Source: Neopestalotiopsis rosae
Lineage: Eukaryota; Ascomycota; Sordariomycetes; Amphisphaeriales; Sporocadaceae
Direction: 5' to 3'
Assembly (NCBI GenBank): GCA_023078685.1
Contig: JALGAS010000005.1
Location: forward strand, 806,001 to 870,000
DNA: 64,000 nt
Each line of letters starts with the position of its first letter. Positions within the stretch are counted from its first letter, which is position 1. Made by a program: the position numbers and the translations under genes. Of this stretch, positions 25,491 to 39,089 are shown one piece after another. The notes below the pieces were generated by a model, which was given only the letters and a program-made list of their open reading frames with translations, was not told the DNA's origin and made no database searches.

Positions 25491-26352
25491 AAAAAAGTTG
25501 AAAAGAATCAGTAGTCAGTGATGGAGACTCTCTCTGAGTATGGCTTGCTAGTGGTGTTGTCTTTCAAAACATCCTGCAAGCAACTGGTGTTGGACTTGCA
25601 ATTTGAAGTCACGAAAAGTGTTGGTTACCAGGTGGGCGGCCTGGATAAAACTGACCTTGGCGATGCGCAGGGTAATGTTGTGTGAAGCTTCTGAACAAGA
25701 AGAGCACATCAGCTCTTCTCAATCGGGCGATGCTTGTTTACATGGCTGGTCAGCTCAATTACTGACCTGACGTGTAAGCATTTGATGTTTTACAGGATGG
25801 CAGCCGTCGCTCTCATCGCTGTGATCCCCATATTGTCATCGTACACTCGTCTTTGGGCAAAATCGAGGCCACCATGGGCGACACGTTTTTTCATGTTCAG
25901 TACGTGTTGCGGGTATCTGGGAAACCCTAGAAGCTGCAAAATCGAAACTGCTCCATGAAGTCTGAATCGATTTCCTCTGCGAATACTTAAGGGTAACCTG
26001 AGGCCCACCATTTGCCAAGAAACACATCTCGTTCATAATTGCGAGAGCAGCAAAATTGTCCAATCTCCAAAAACATAGCTACTAGAACTGGTATGTGTGA
26101 CAATGATTCACACTCAGAAACCATCTTACTCCCCATATTACCATCACCGTTCATGACCAGCGGCCCTTTTTTTCTGAAGATGTCCAATTTGTGAATAACC
26201 TCGAGTGAGAATGTATATAAGCTGCCCAAGCCAAATCCTGAGGACCTGCTCTTCTTTGCCCGTATCCATCAACTTATCAAGAATGTCCAAGGCTTTTCAA
26301 AACAAACTCAGCTATTACAATTGCTACAACCACGAAAGACCGCGAGAATATC
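25491..26352. other. Intergenic: promoter of the Ser/Gly-rich gene
   Basis: No gene seen. It contains a TATA-like element (26214-26220) and an AC/CT-rich leader immediately before the ATG at 26353. Confidence 0.45.
26214..26220 (+). promoter_or_regulatory. TATA-like element of the Ser/Gly-rich gene
   Basis: TATATAA, 133-139 nt upstream of the ATG at 26353, in the correct orientation. It is the main non-coding support that this small gene is real. Confidence 0.45.
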
Positions 26353-26820
26353 ATGTCATCACCATTTAGCTATCACATAGCCAAGACGTCCCAGAGCACC
26401 AGCTCCGGCAGCGGCCCAGGTGCCTCGTCGCCCGCGGTGGGCGAGTCTGCCCTAGGTATCCGCGCCACGCCCAGCAAGAGCCCGAGTCCCAGCGGCCAAG
26501 GCGCTGCGGCCACCACCACCATGAGCAGCAGCAGCAGCTTCGGATCTGGCTCTGGTGGTGGTGGTGGTGGTGGTGGTGGTGTTGTTGGCTCGGCCGGCAG
26601 TTGGGGAACCTTCAGCGCCGGCGTGGGTAAATCCAGCTCGGGAAACTCGGGCGACAATACCAACTATGCTTGGGCTCATCAGCAGCGACGACCGCAGCAG
26701 CATGGTGGTGGCAGCAATGCTGGAAAGAGCTCAACTCCAGAGAGCCAGAATCCCAAGACAAGAGTCGTCGAAGCAGATCGCTTCCAAAGATCGGCTGCGC
26801 CATCTCCGGAGCCGCAGTAG
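26353..26820 (+). CDS. Ser/Gly-rich hypothetical protein with a polyglycine tract
   Basis: Single exon, 155 aa, with no signal peptide or membrane segment. It is rich in Ser, Gly, Ala and Pro. A (GGT)n tract at about 26554-26580 encodes nine glycines. After the glycines comes a less biased stretch (GSWGTFSAGVGKSS ... NYAWAHQQRR) that could be a short conserved motif. No family recognised. A TATA element and an A/C-rich leader favour expression. The antisense strand is also open because of the biased codons, so strand choice rests on promoter context and composition. Likely disordered; function unknown. Confidence 0.5.
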   Translation: MSSPFSYHIAKTSQSTSSGSGPGASSPAVGESALGIRATPSKSPSPSGQGAAATTTMSSSSSFGSGSGGGGGGGGGVVGSAGSWGTFSAGVGKSSSGNSGDNTNYAWAHQQRRPQQHGGGSNAGKSSTPESQNPKTRVVEADRFQRSAAPSPEPQ

Positions 26821-27160
26821 TTACGGACAGCCTTAACCGAGTATATTCATTTGGATTATATATACACGTGCCTATGCTAAAAAAAGGAGAGGGCCTGACA
26901 CGAGGGCTTTGTTCCGTCACGTCAACACATAGAGCCGCACGCAAAGAGGTGGAGAAAGTCTCGCGGATAGTTTGCCGTCAATTAATAGAATAAAGACGTA
27001 TCTGGCACATGCCGTCCGTTAAAATTTTGTCTTGTTCGTCTATGATATTACCCTGGGGAAAGATGATCGCTTATATGCAGAATTCAGTGCTTCGCAAGAT
27101 GACATCAAACTGTACAAGGCCAAACTATTTTAAAGACAAAAACAACCACTCGCTAGAAAC
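26821..27160. other. Intergenic between the Ser/Gly-rich and ZIP genes
   Basis: This is the shared 3' region of a convergent pair: AT-rich, with no coding sequence seen. Confidence 0.5.
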
Positions 27161-28679
27161 TCAGGCGAACGCTCCGACGAGGGCCATGAGTAATGCGCCG
27201 CTGACTACGGCCAGGAAGGCATGCGTCCTATGCTTACCCTTGAGCGTCGTGTAGCTCTTTTCCGTCAAGAAATCCTCGGCGAGTAGCTGTACCAAGCCGG
27301 CAAACAGAAGCAGTCCGCTCGAAATGGCATTCATGAAACCGACCATGAGGAGGCCAGTCTGCGACATTGGATCGTACATGTTGTGAACAATCAAGCCAAT
27401 GACTTGACCAATGGGTGTCGTCGTTCCGTAGGCGAGCACCATGAGCCACGGCCTGATCGAGTGCTTGGGGAACTGAATGGCGGCGATTCGGGACCCCAGA
27501 GCGAGGCCCTCAAATGTCTGGTGGAAAGCGATTGCGATCAGAAAGACAATAAAAGGAGGGCCAGTCGCCACCGATACAGCCATGCCGATGAATACCGAGT
27601 GGAATAGAATGCCCGCTTCCAAGAGCAAGCATTGGAGCATGAGCCGCTTTTGTTCTTCGGGACTGTGGGTTCCGGGCGTTGGGGGTTCAGACCTGCTCTG
27701 AGCCGCATTACCAGCAAGCGGCCGTTGGTCATCCTCGGCTGTCGGATCAAGCTCGTCAAGATCAAGGTCCAGGTCGTCCTCATCGTCGTGATCTTGGTTC
27801 TTTGGCAGCAGGTTGGCGCCAGAAGCAGGTGCCGAGAGGGGCGTAGAGCCGGGAAGCGGTGATACCCCGGCCATGAGGCCGTCCCGATCACCGAAATCCT
27901 GCAGCGCAATATCGGTAGGCCGATGGCTCGAGGCCCGTTTCGCGGCAAGTCCACCGGCATTGCCGTTTGTATGCCGATGGCCGCGTACATCCTCAGCCTC
28001 GTCCTCAGAGTCCCAAACATGCGCATGGCTATGGGAGTGACCGGCGCCCCTAGTGGTGAGATAGGATTCTATAGTAACGACAACCAGCACCGACACCATG
28101 GCGATCAGGCCGGGCATGGGCCGGTAGCCCTCGCTGAAGACATATGGCAGGCATGGATCATTCAACGAGGTGAAGGCAGTCGGGAGCAAGTGGACGAAGG
28201 CGGTAGCGAGGAGCACACCTGTTCCAAAGTGCTGGCATAGGAAGATGATGCGGTTCGAACGGCGACTTTGCGATGCTCGACGGGAGAGTAACGGGAAACC
28301 ACATGCTGCGAGCAATTAGCGCCATGATGCCATCGTATGCTATGATGGGAGTTGGACTGTACGCACCCAGTGTGCTTAGAGTCAATATCAAGACCAATGC
28401 GAATATATGCAGAGGCGTGTCGTACGAACCCCTTTCTCCGCTACCGCACGCCGGCCTCTCCGTGGGTTCCGAGGCATCCTGCCTTCTCGTGAGTTCGGCC
28501 AGCAGAACATGAGTTGGCAACCGTGAGATGTCTGTAGAGTTGCGCGGTTAGCCAACGATTCAATGTGTCCATGTTGAAGCTCGCCAAAGCAATGACCATG
28601 CCGCGAAGGGAGGTTATTCCCGCCCTCAATGCAAGTCTGAGAACGTACCTCGGCCGGCGTGTTCCAAGGAAGCATCCAT
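27161..28679 (-). CDS. ZIP-family divalent metal (zinc/iron) transporter
   Basis: Exons 28679-28649, 28531-28367 and 28305-27161 give 446 aa; introns are 117 and 61 nt. The start is chosen because the 31-nt first exon (MDASLEHAGR) splices in frame to the N-terminal Cys-containing segment. The second splice restores STLACGFPLL in the first membrane span. Three hydrophobic spans are followed by a His-rich cytosolic loop (HSHSHAH...) and a long acidic, low-complexity stretch. Four or five further spans then include the signature HQTFEGLALG metal site. ZIP proteins move zinc or iron into the cytosol from outside or from organelles. The acidic and His-rich loop suggests metal sensing; substrate is inferred. 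Confidence 0.9.
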
Positions 28680-31600
28680 GTCGTCGGCGTAGGTCGTGCA
28701 GCGGAAGCTTGGGTAATCGTTACAATCGTCGTCGGACGGCGTCCTCCACCATGCACCTTTCTATCCGCAGTCGAGTCCAGAAAATGCCATTGGGCATTCG
28801 AATGTGATGATACTGGCGTGAGGAAATGTTCTCTGGTTTGCAGGGTCCAGATTCCATCCCTTCGAACAAAGCATGTACCCGAGCGCTGACTTGCGACACG
28901 TAGCTGCGCCTAATCTTCGGCTAAAGAACAGCGCCTTGGCTCACTAAGTGGCAGTTGAGTTGCAAACTGTCAGTGATGAATGTCAGTGCTGACAGCTAGT
29001 ATCAGTGCTCGCTACTCACTGCAAAATACAGTGCACCCTATCGGCAGGTACCGGATCTACCAATGTTTAGAGTTATCACTGATCTCAAATCTATCTATAC
29101 TTGGCTTCTCTATTTTTACCAACAATGCCATTTCACCACGAAGCTGACATGGACTCAATACAGTCGATGGTTCTTAATGACACATGCCGCTGACATACCA
29201 GCGCTTGTCTGATATAATTACGTATGATTGCTTGCAAGCAAGCGCGCACGTCACAGTCTTGGTTGGAATGCTTGATTCGAGCTGTTCCACTCCTTTGGGA
29301 GTCTCGGCCCTTGGTACCTTTGGGGTTGGGGCAGAGGAAAAGGTCCGAAGACGGTGCATTGCTATGCCAAGGCCAATAAACGATTCTAGGAGCCACTCAA
29401 AGGAGATGAAGTCCGAATATGTCTTCCATCTCCTAGAATCAGAGAAAGGGGAGAGCTGAAAGACAAGCATCGTACATAATAATAGAAAGATTGACCAAGA
29501 GTGAACAGCCGGCATTTACTATGGATTCAGTAGCAAGGCACGTCTGACGTGTGATTGAGATTCAAGCCACCCGAGTGCAGCTATGAAGTCAATTTATTGC
29601 CGTCCAAGGACAACCACATGCGTCTGCATATCATCAACTAAAACCCACATGCTTACGGTTGGCGCCTTTCCCGCATTCCTGCTGCTACGTACCGACACTA
29701 CTGGTGGTCAGCAGCAAATGTCCGAGTGGCACAGGTAATTGAATTGGATGCAGGCAATTCCATCCTTTCTGCGGTTCCCACGGACTATTCTGTGATACCT
29801 ACTCCAAGCCATGACCTTGTTGACTTTTTTTTTTCAGCTTGGTCAGATTGATGAATAGTCCAGCTCTTTCTTTTCTGCAAATCATGTCTTGGCTGAAAGC
29901 GGCACTGGGCAACGTCTTTTTTGTCTCTCTCCAAAGAGCCGCATTTCCTATCTTGAGCAAAACGGCAATATGCGACCAGGCAAACCAAGAAAATCCGCAT
30001 CGCAACGGGGGATGCCGTTACTCCATGTTGCTTAATGCAGCATATATTGCCCTGCGTGCTCTGACCGCATCGGCGCCATGTCCTTCGATAACAAACGCTG
30101 CGTTTCGCCGTCCAAGTTTCCTCTCATTGGCGACTCCAACTATGGATCATCAATCTTGTAGTCATTCATGATATGCCTGCCTCGTCTGCGCATATCTACT
30201 GCTCCCATTGGCTATGCCTTGATTGTATGCACCATGCAAGGAAGAATCGCCTCTCCATTATCAAAACTGCCAAGACTGCTTGCTCATCATGCCTTTTTGC
30301 TTCAGGGCGTGGCAACACGAGAGCGGCTCGCCCTGATATGCACGCAGCGTAGTATTGCTTCAATGTCGCCTTCAGCGGGGATAATCACCTGTATTGATCA
30401 CTAGGAATCCTTCTTCTCGTCTTCATCCAGTCAGTGGCCGTGAAGACATCAAGTCGGCCGGCCTTGGATGATGCGATCAAGTTTACCTAACCCAAGCCTT
30501 GAGGCGAAGTCGGCAACAAGCCGGCGTGGGATGGGGCTCCTTTGAAAATCCCCCAGACAGCAGTCCCGAAGAGGAAGCTGTGGACAGAAGGGCTGGAATC
30601 ATCTGAACTGAACATGACGCCAAACCTCAACCCCGACCGAGTCGACCGCCAGGTGCCTACACACAGCAGAGTATTCCGTACTTTGTAGAGGCTAGGTCAC
30701 GTCGGTAGGTTAGCAGCCTGCTTAGCAGTACCCCGTCGGGCGGCTTGCATCAAGCATGTATGTTGTGTACAACCTTGCCCTGGCCCAGCGCCTCGCAACC
30801 TTTTGTCTTGGTCGAATCCCGACCTTTGCTATGTACTTGCGAGTATGCACCAATGCATGGCTAAGGTTAGGCTTGTTTGGTGGAGAACGATCGACTCGTT
30901 CCGCAACCCCTACTGTATATGCCCCCCAAGAACCCCCCATTCTATCGGTCTACTACTGCCGAAGTCAAAATAGCGTTACTGTCTAGGTAATCGACCAAAA
31001 AAAAAAGTCGATAAGCATCTTTCGAGAACCTGCAATGTCTGCCGACAGAGACACCGCCTATCAAGCTAGTAACGGCATTCCTCAGGTACTAACTGTAGTA
31101 TATGCATGTCGGCAGACATCGGACCCTGCTGTCTGCCTGGCAGTTATCGTGTGACTATGCAACCCCCTCTCAGAAGGATTTCTTGCTTTTGAAATTCCTA
31201 CAATAACATGGGAGACAACTACTACTACATAGCATGGCAAAGTCGTGCATATGAGCGCCGGTGAGACGCCGTGCTCTACTTCCGGTAGACCCTCACTCAA
31301 TCGACCCCCTGTGAAGCGAGAATATTCAACTTACTCACTCCGTCGGCTTGTGAGGATGAGTATGTATTGCTCATCTGCACTTTTAGCAAGCATCATGGAA
31401 GATGTGATACATGTGCGCCTATTGCGCGAGCCTCATCAGTGTGCCTTGGCAACCATGGATGGACTTTAGCATGTCTAGGTACTGTACTAATGACAGATCC
31501 TTGCTTATCTCCCGGGACCAAGTAGTCCTATAGTACTTTAGGCCAATGGTAATTCCCCATTACCTACTCAACATCACCAGCCAATGCACTCAATCTGGGG

Positions 31601-32328
31601 GTCCAACCTTGGATCGGCGACCCTTTGCCAACCCCACTGTAACCTCATTGTCTCTATCGAGCATGGGTTCATCTGATCATTGACAATAAGACCCTCTGAC
31701 CTTTGGCGGTTGTTTGGTTGCTATCCCCTGACTCGCCCCCTTATGTCGACTCATGTCCTACCCCATGTCTTCTCAGATGACGGCCCGTCTGCGCCATACT
31801 ACTCTGTACATCTCTTTTGCTCCTTCTATTGCATCGCAGGATAGGGACAGGACGAGTTCGGACATGTTGTATTGCGGGGGGCAATAAGCCGTGGCGTCTC
31901 CACCACCGTCCTTCTTTCCCCTTCGCTTCGCCGTATCTAAGTCGTCGTTTTTTGTCCGTCCAGTGAAGCATTTGTATAACATCTCTTGGCTTCCCTAGTT
32001 GCATTGCCAAGTCCTCGTTGCGCTTGCGATCCCTACACAGACGGTGAAGAAAACCAGGCTCGAGCAAGACCACCTGCCCTTTCCATGAGCTTTGGGTGTT
32101 ACTAAGTGTCTTGCTCGTCCCCAGCGCAACGAGCAAGTTGTCGCGATGTTGACCCCCCTACCGATTGCTGATCCGTCCTTTTTTCGACTCTCTTGGCAGC
32201 GGGCGTGGTGCAGCTCGTCAGTGCGCGATGGGGCGATCACGACTGCTCCAGACCCTAGAGACCCTTGATTAGCCAAATATGATATCGCGGAATTGAGACG
32301 CAATATGACTACACCGGGTTTGAAGGAT
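28680..32328. other. Gene-free stretch between the ZIP and subtilase genes
   Basis: About 3.6 kb without a supported gene; the two genes diverge from it. A minus-strand ATG frame at 29515-29174 (113 aa) begins with a hydrophobic segment like a signal peptide, but lacks further support. The rest is mixed AT-rich DNA with no obvious repeats. Confidence 0.45.
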
Positions 32329-32337
32329 ATATATATG
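32329..32337 (+). promoter_or_regulatory. TATA element of the subtilase gene
   Basis: TATATATAT about 105-112 nt upstream of the ATG at 32441, followed by a C/T-rich leader (CCCCCTTCACTCTTCTC). Typical of inducible secreted protease genes. Confidence 0.5.
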
Positions 32338-32440
32338 TGTGTGTGCCTCGGAAGCAGTATGGAGCCTCGAAGGAAGTCTGTCGATCATCCGTCCCCCTTC
32401 ACTCTTCTCAAACCTCAGCCTTGAGAAACAATCGTTCACA

Positions 32441-33943
<1,503 letters not shown>

Positions 33944-34563
33944 ACGTGTGTTGTGCGTGTTTCTGGTTACACATGATTAGCCTTGTTTTCTGTTTTCCGT
34001 GAAATTTTGTGCGGGCTCTCGGGACAAGACGTTTCCCGGGCTCTCCAATATGTCGATGATGGATGGGATTGGTTTGATAAAGGGGAAACATTCAATTCGC
34101 TTCTTTGATCTATCCCGATGATTTTATGATCTGTTATGTAGCATGTATTTTTTTTCTTCGATATCAATACACAATTGTATAGTATCAGACACACCTGGTA
34201 TTTTGTCACTCTGCTTTCCGGGACCTGATATCTTGCAATCTTCGGAATTCTTTTTGCTCCTCCTCTCTCTTCCCAAAAGAACATGACAGGCACTCCAAGT
34301 GCCTTATCATCAAATCTTTGGGATATTCGTGGCCCACGGATACGTAGTTGGCATGGCGGACCACGGGCTGAGATCGTTGTAATCGCGAGTGGTATTTTTG
34401 CCTTGAAGGATCTTTTGAACAAACGGCAAGACATTCGTACTGAACTTTTAGATTAGCTCGCTCAAGAAACAAGAGGAGGAAAAAGTCTTTGGCGGATCGG
34501 CTCCTTATCTTAACCTGTAGAACCCTTCTTATGCCAGACGGAAAGGAAACAAAGAGTTACTCA
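33944..34563. other. Intergenic between the convergent subtilase and CE15 genes
   Basis: It holds both 3'UTRs. On the minus strand, GTGAGT (donor at 34562) and CTACAG (ending at 34515) flank a possible intron of about 50 nt directly after the CE15 stop. An open frame continues to 34206 but is not recognisably part of the esterase. Confidence 0.4.
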
Positions 34564-35844
34564 CTAGCCACTCATATCGCAGTGCCCACCACTACGGACC
34601 GCCATGGCAATCTGGTCCCCGGCACCGAGCCAGTCGTACACGGCCTTGGCCGCCGGGTACACGACCACGGCCGTGGCCTTGGAGTTGGTGTACGGATCGC
34701 CGGTGCCCTGGTCGATGACCAGCGCGCGCGGCGCAATCGCCGCGGCCACGGTGTGGGCGTCGTAGGGCAGGTTCTCGGCATGGTTGACAAAAGTGCCCAG
34801 CGCATTGTCGCTCCACCACCCCGCCCCGGCCTTGCTGTTCTCGAGCGTCTCGTCCTGGCCCGACATGTTGTGGTACCGGTAGGGCCCTAAGCCCTGCACG
34901 CCCGAGGACATGGGCATGGTCAGGGCGATGCGGGCGTCGAGCAGGCCCGCGGCGAGGGCTCCTTTGCCCAGGCGCGAGCAGCCCGTCGCGCCGGCCCGGG
35001 CGGCGTCGATCTCGGGGACCGTCTGGTTGAGGGCGTCGAGGGTGCGGTGGAAGCCCCAGGCCCAGGCTGTCAGGACGCCTGATTTGTTTGACAAAGTGTC
35101 TTGTTAGTTGTACTCTCCAAAAAGTGTGAGAGCCAGAGCCTAAAAGAAAAATGGCATATGGATGATCATCTAGGACATATTCAAAAGTCAAACCATACCT
35201 ATATCTCTCCCCTTGTACAGATCCCAAAACGCGCCCGTCTTGGAATTGCTGTCCGCCGCGACAGACGTGTAATCAAAGCCAACAACGGCAATGCCGGCAG
35301 AAAGATACGGCTGGTTCGCTATGCCGCCGATATTGATGACGACGGGGACCGGGCTCGCCGCGCTCGCCCCCAACGGCAGCGCCAGCGTCGCCTTGAACTT
35401 GCCCGTCTTGCCCGCCGCCGCGACCTCGATGTTGACCGTCGTCCCGCTGCGCGTGGCCTTTACGCTCTCCTGGCCGTGGTCCGGGTAGTATCCGTACTGG
35501 TACTCTTGCAGCAGGTTGAGCAGCTCCGGCCGGCGGCACCGCAGCCACTCGTCGCGCGAGGCGACGCGCCCGGCCGCCCGGCCCGCCATGATGTCCGCGG
35601 CGCCGCTGTTGCCCGCGTCCGTCGTCGTCGTCTTGGACAGCGGGAGGAACGGGTCCGGCATCGTGGTTTGTTGTGGTAGCTGTTGCCATGTCGGGTACTT
35701 GCCTGGTGCGTAAGTCGACGCGCAGGAAACTTCGGCCTGGCGAGGCGATACCTCGTCGATAAGTTCGGCACTGTTGGGGAGCGCCGCAGCCGCGGCTGTG
35801 AGGGCGAGGGCCCAATAGGCGTGTAGAGCTACGAGCCTGGTCAT
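34564..35844 (-). CDS. CE15 4-O-methyl-glucuronoyl methylesterase (glucuronoyl esterase), secreted
   Basis: Exons 35844-35199 and 35078-34564 (120-nt intron, phase 1) give 386 aa. The N-terminal hydrophobic segment (about 1-20) is a signal peptide. The serine hydrolase core has the CE15 nucleophile motif GCSRLGK and ends at GGHC, which probably supplies the catalytic His. CE15 enzymes cleave the ester between lignin alcohols and glucuronic acid on xylan, loosening lignin-carbohydrate complexes. The protein stops only four residues after GHC, shorter than the forms I recall. A donor-like GTGAGT overlaps the stop region, so an extra C-terminal exon is possible. Splicing to the strongest acceptor (CTACAG) would still create a TAG, so the protein end does not change. 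A TATATATA element lies about 80 nt upstream. Confidence 0.85.
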
Positions 35845-35923
35845 GGCGAATTCAAGTTTGTCAGTCTTCGTGAGTCGTACCCTATGGTGACAAAGGTATC
35901 GGCTCGAGGCCGGTTCGCCACCG

Positions 35924-35931
35924 TATATATA
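35924..35931 (-). promoter_or_regulatory. TATA element of the CE15 gene
   Basis: TATATATA (self-complementary) about 80 nt upstream of the ATG at 35844, in a typical position for this window's secreted-enzyme genes. Confidence 0.5.
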
Positions 35932-37693
35932 CCCACGCCATGGTTATATACCCGGTAATATGTTTATAGCCAGAACCCGGTGCAAAGGGTGGTGCAAGGC
36001 GGACCATGGATAGCCGGAGAGTAAATGCCCACCCATCATGTCAGTCTATATCCAATGTGACATCCAAACCCAACCAAGACGAGTTCTTAATTGTTGCAAA
36101 GTCGATGCATCCTTTATCAAAGTGATAGGCGATGAAATTCTCAAGGCTGAGTTGGTGCCAAGACGTGCAAACGAAAAACTTCCGGTAGAGACGGATAGGG
36201 AAAAGACCAAGGACAACCTAGATATAAATCTGCCGATCTCTTAACGAGAATGCAAAGAGAGAGGCCAGACGGTCAATTTAAGCTTAAAGTAGCGATCGGC
36301 TTTGTCGCCAAGTGGGTAGTATATTGAAATGTGCCAAGTCCCACTTTAGCCGCGATCTGGACGAGAAGGGCAGGTCACAGTCACAATAGCAGAGGACAAT
36401 CTCCCAAGGGGGGGTCGACTTCGGTCTAGTCGGCCGGATGTAACTTGGGGGACTCCATATAATCTTGGATTGATAATGCGCAATTGGTCCATGGCCTTTG
36501 CATGTAGAAAGCCGAGGCCTTGTCGGATTTACCAAGTATGTTTGTGTTCTCTGCTCGTCGGCTTCATTGGGTGGCACGGTTGTCTCGGCGCATGGAGCCA
36601 AGTCGCATACTAGCGGAACAGGTATTTCAAGGCGAATCTGTTAATGAGGAGGTTTCACATGCGTTGTTTATGTACGCCAAGAGCCAAGGTCATCATCTGA
36701 ACTTTGCCCCAAGCCGGGAATATGCAAGTCCCCAAGGGTATGCTCTCATGTTTGAAAGTCGGATTATAGAGCGAGTCTGATCGGGCCTCGAATGGAGGAT
36801 GAAGATGGTGTGTATAAGTAGGGAGCAGCAGATTTGTGACAACAGTTGTATTTCAACTACCAAAGATTCATGCCAGTAAATGTCCAAGTTGTGTCTATTA
36901 TCACGTTAGCCTGGAAGAGAGATAGTTATAGTTGCACAGCATGACGGGCCGTCTCTGATAACGTAAATCAATATTTCATCTATCAACGTCCTTGTCGAAT
37001 TAGACAGTCGTATTGAACACCACCTTCGGTGAGTATCCGTGTGACCTCGCTGTGATGCGACAATAACGATCTGCCAAATGACTCATTTACTTTCATATTG
37101 ATTGTTGCAAACGGTGCACATTGGGAAGATCAACTTATTTTACCTTGGAGAAAAGAAGACAAATTTCTGAAGAAATCGTTGGGCAGATCAATTGATTACT
37201 TGCCAATGCTTGTCGAAAACCGTATTCTCTTATTTGCCTTGTGATCTGACAGCAGTATAAAAAGCTCCCGTAGTTCTTGGCGCTATACGCGAGTCGGGTC
37301 GTATCAAATGCCGACCCAAAGGCTAGCTAAAGATGATTCGACGTTGTTCACGCGAAGGATGCGGAAAGGATCGCAAACTGAGAAGGACCCACGTTCCGGC
37401 TCGCTACCGTGCCGCGTGATCCAGCCATAAATAAGCATGTAACTGGCCTCTAAGAGCGATGCTGATATTTCAATCATACGATACTTGATGGTGATATAAA
37501 TATTTCATTGTCCAAGACATTTGCCATCTATTTTCCTGACGGTCATAACATTTCACAGATCATTCAAGCTGCGCCACTTTCAACAGTCAATGAAAGCGTT
37601 CCAATCGAGCTATTGGCACTTACCAAAGGATCCCACGTCTTGTCGATTGAATCTTCAGGCGACACGACTTTCGCCTAGAAAGAACATCTAAAC
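35932..37693. other. Intergenic between the divergent CE15 and sulfotransferase-like genes
   Basis: No supported gene. A TATAAAAA element at 37256-37263 is about 430 nt before the sulfotransferase ATG, which is far for a simple leader. A 28-codon ATG frame at 37333 follows it and could be an upstream open frame. The remainder shows nothing recognisable. Confidence 0.4.
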
Positions 37694-38660
37694 ATGGGCC
37701 AGGCACCATCGATACCTTGGGATCCGTCCCGACCACTCGAGATCATAGACATGGGATACTCGCGGACGGCCACCATGTCCTTTGCCATGGCGTTTGAGGA
37801 GATCCTCGACGGTCCAGCCATGCATGGGGGAACCCAAATGTTTAATCGCGAAGACGGTAAGCCATCAGTTTAGATTAGCTTCAGTCTATCAGATGGACGT
37901 ATGACTGACACCAACCCCCGTCTGCCGTAGCCTACTGCAAGAAGATTAGCCTTCTATACAAGTACAAGCGCGAAGGTGACCACGAGCGTCTCCTCAAGAC
38001 GCTCAAGGAGGTCATTGGCGGCTTCGTAGGGTGCTCCGACTGCCCCATGATTCACTTCCTACCCGAGCTCATGGAGCTGTACCCAGAGGCCAAGGTCGTG
38101 CTGGTCACGCGGGACCCGGCGCGATGGTGGGACAGCTTCAGTGTGTTTGCGGATGCCGATATCAAGACGCCGCTGTCGAAATGGGCCTTTGAGCTCTTTT
38201 TGGCTCCTGTGCCTGGCGCGCGGTGGTTTTCGTCCACTGCGGCGGGGTTTGATGAGGAGTATGTATTGTGTTGCGATTGATTTCTCGGCTTCTTTCTTCT
38301 TCTTCAACCCGTCCCCAAACCTATGCGAATCGATCAGACTGACAAGAAGTTCATAGTCTCGTACGTACACATGGTGTAGCAAGACAGGACCAGGGATTTC
38401 TGGAGAAGCACAATGCTTGGGTCCGAGAACAAGTCCCAAAAGAAAAGCTGCTGGAAATGGACTTGGCTGCAGGGTGGGAGCCCTTATGCACATTCCTCAA
38501 CAAGCCTATTCCTAACAAACCTTTTCCACGGGCCAACGATCGGGAGGCGCGCGACAAATTTATGCGAGAGAAGGTTCTACAGGCCGGGGTGATCTGGCTC
38601 ACGATTTTCTCAGCTACTGCAGTTGCAGGACACAGTTTGTGGCGCTTCTGGGAAAGATGA
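37694..38660 (+). CDS. Sulfotransferase-like P-loop protein (fungal Sulfotransfer_4 type)
   Basis: Exons 37694-37856, 37931-38258 and (less sure) 38384-38660 give 255 aa. The N-terminus has a phosphosulfate-loop-like motif (GYSRTATMS). It is followed by KVVLVTRDPARWW, the 3'-phosphate-type strand seen in this family. Then come KLLEMDLAAGWEPLC and FPRAND near the end, with a final hydrophobic helix. The second intron uses donor GTATGT; the acceptor AAG|A at 38383 is the one that keeps frame, but it is not a strong site. Family members are often annotated as sulfotransferase or NAD-dependent epimerase and occur near secondary-metabolite genes. No such cluster is seen here. Substrate unknown. 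Confidence 0.75.
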
Positions 38661-39006
38661 TCGGGCACACTCTTGGTGGGAAATATCTATCGTTTTGGAC
38701 AAATTTTCACATCTAGACATTGTAGGAAAGCACGAGAAGACTGTTATCGCTGACCGAATGTGTCCATTTCAGCGTGAACTAATGCAGGCACATGGTTTAA
38801 TCCGATGTCCTGGCGTGATGTATGGCGTGATCATAACATATACCAACCCTGAGCTACGAAACGGACCACCATTATATCTTGAGTGACAGGAGCAAAAATA
38901 GATTGAAACAATAGTAGATACAATAGTATCAGAATATCTAGTAGCTGTTTATTGGGAATAGAAACTATTGCAAAAATCGCATAGGAAAAAGAAAACCAAA
39001 AATTTG
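38661..39006. other. Intergenic between the sulfotransferase-like gene and tRNA-Pro
   Basis: It holds the 3' region of the sulfotransferase-like gene. No gene seen. Confidence 0.5.
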
Positions 39007-39089
39007 GGCCTGGCCCGGAGTCGAACCGGGGTCACTTGCAAGCTTTCGGATTTCCCAAAGCAAGTATGATACCCTTACACTACCAGGCC
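39007..39089 (-). tRNA. tRNA-Pro (anticodon UGG) with a 13-nt intron
   Basis: The cloverleaf was folded by hand: acceptor GGCCTGG/CCAGGCC, D arm, anticodon stem CTTGC/GCAAG, and T arm CCCGG-TTCGACT-CCGGG. All stems pair except one D-stem position. The anticodon loop reads TTTGGG then the intron (39053-39041), so the anticodon is TGG (39057-39055), decoding proline. The anticodon arm resembles yeast tRNA-Pro(UGG), which also has an intron after position 37. CCA is not fully encoded, as expected in eukaryotes. It stands alone in a gene-poor region. Confidence 0.93.

Noticed and set aside
34206..34472. Minus-strand frame following the CE15 stop
   Set aside because: No resemblance to the esterase end, and joining it needs a non-canonical acceptor.
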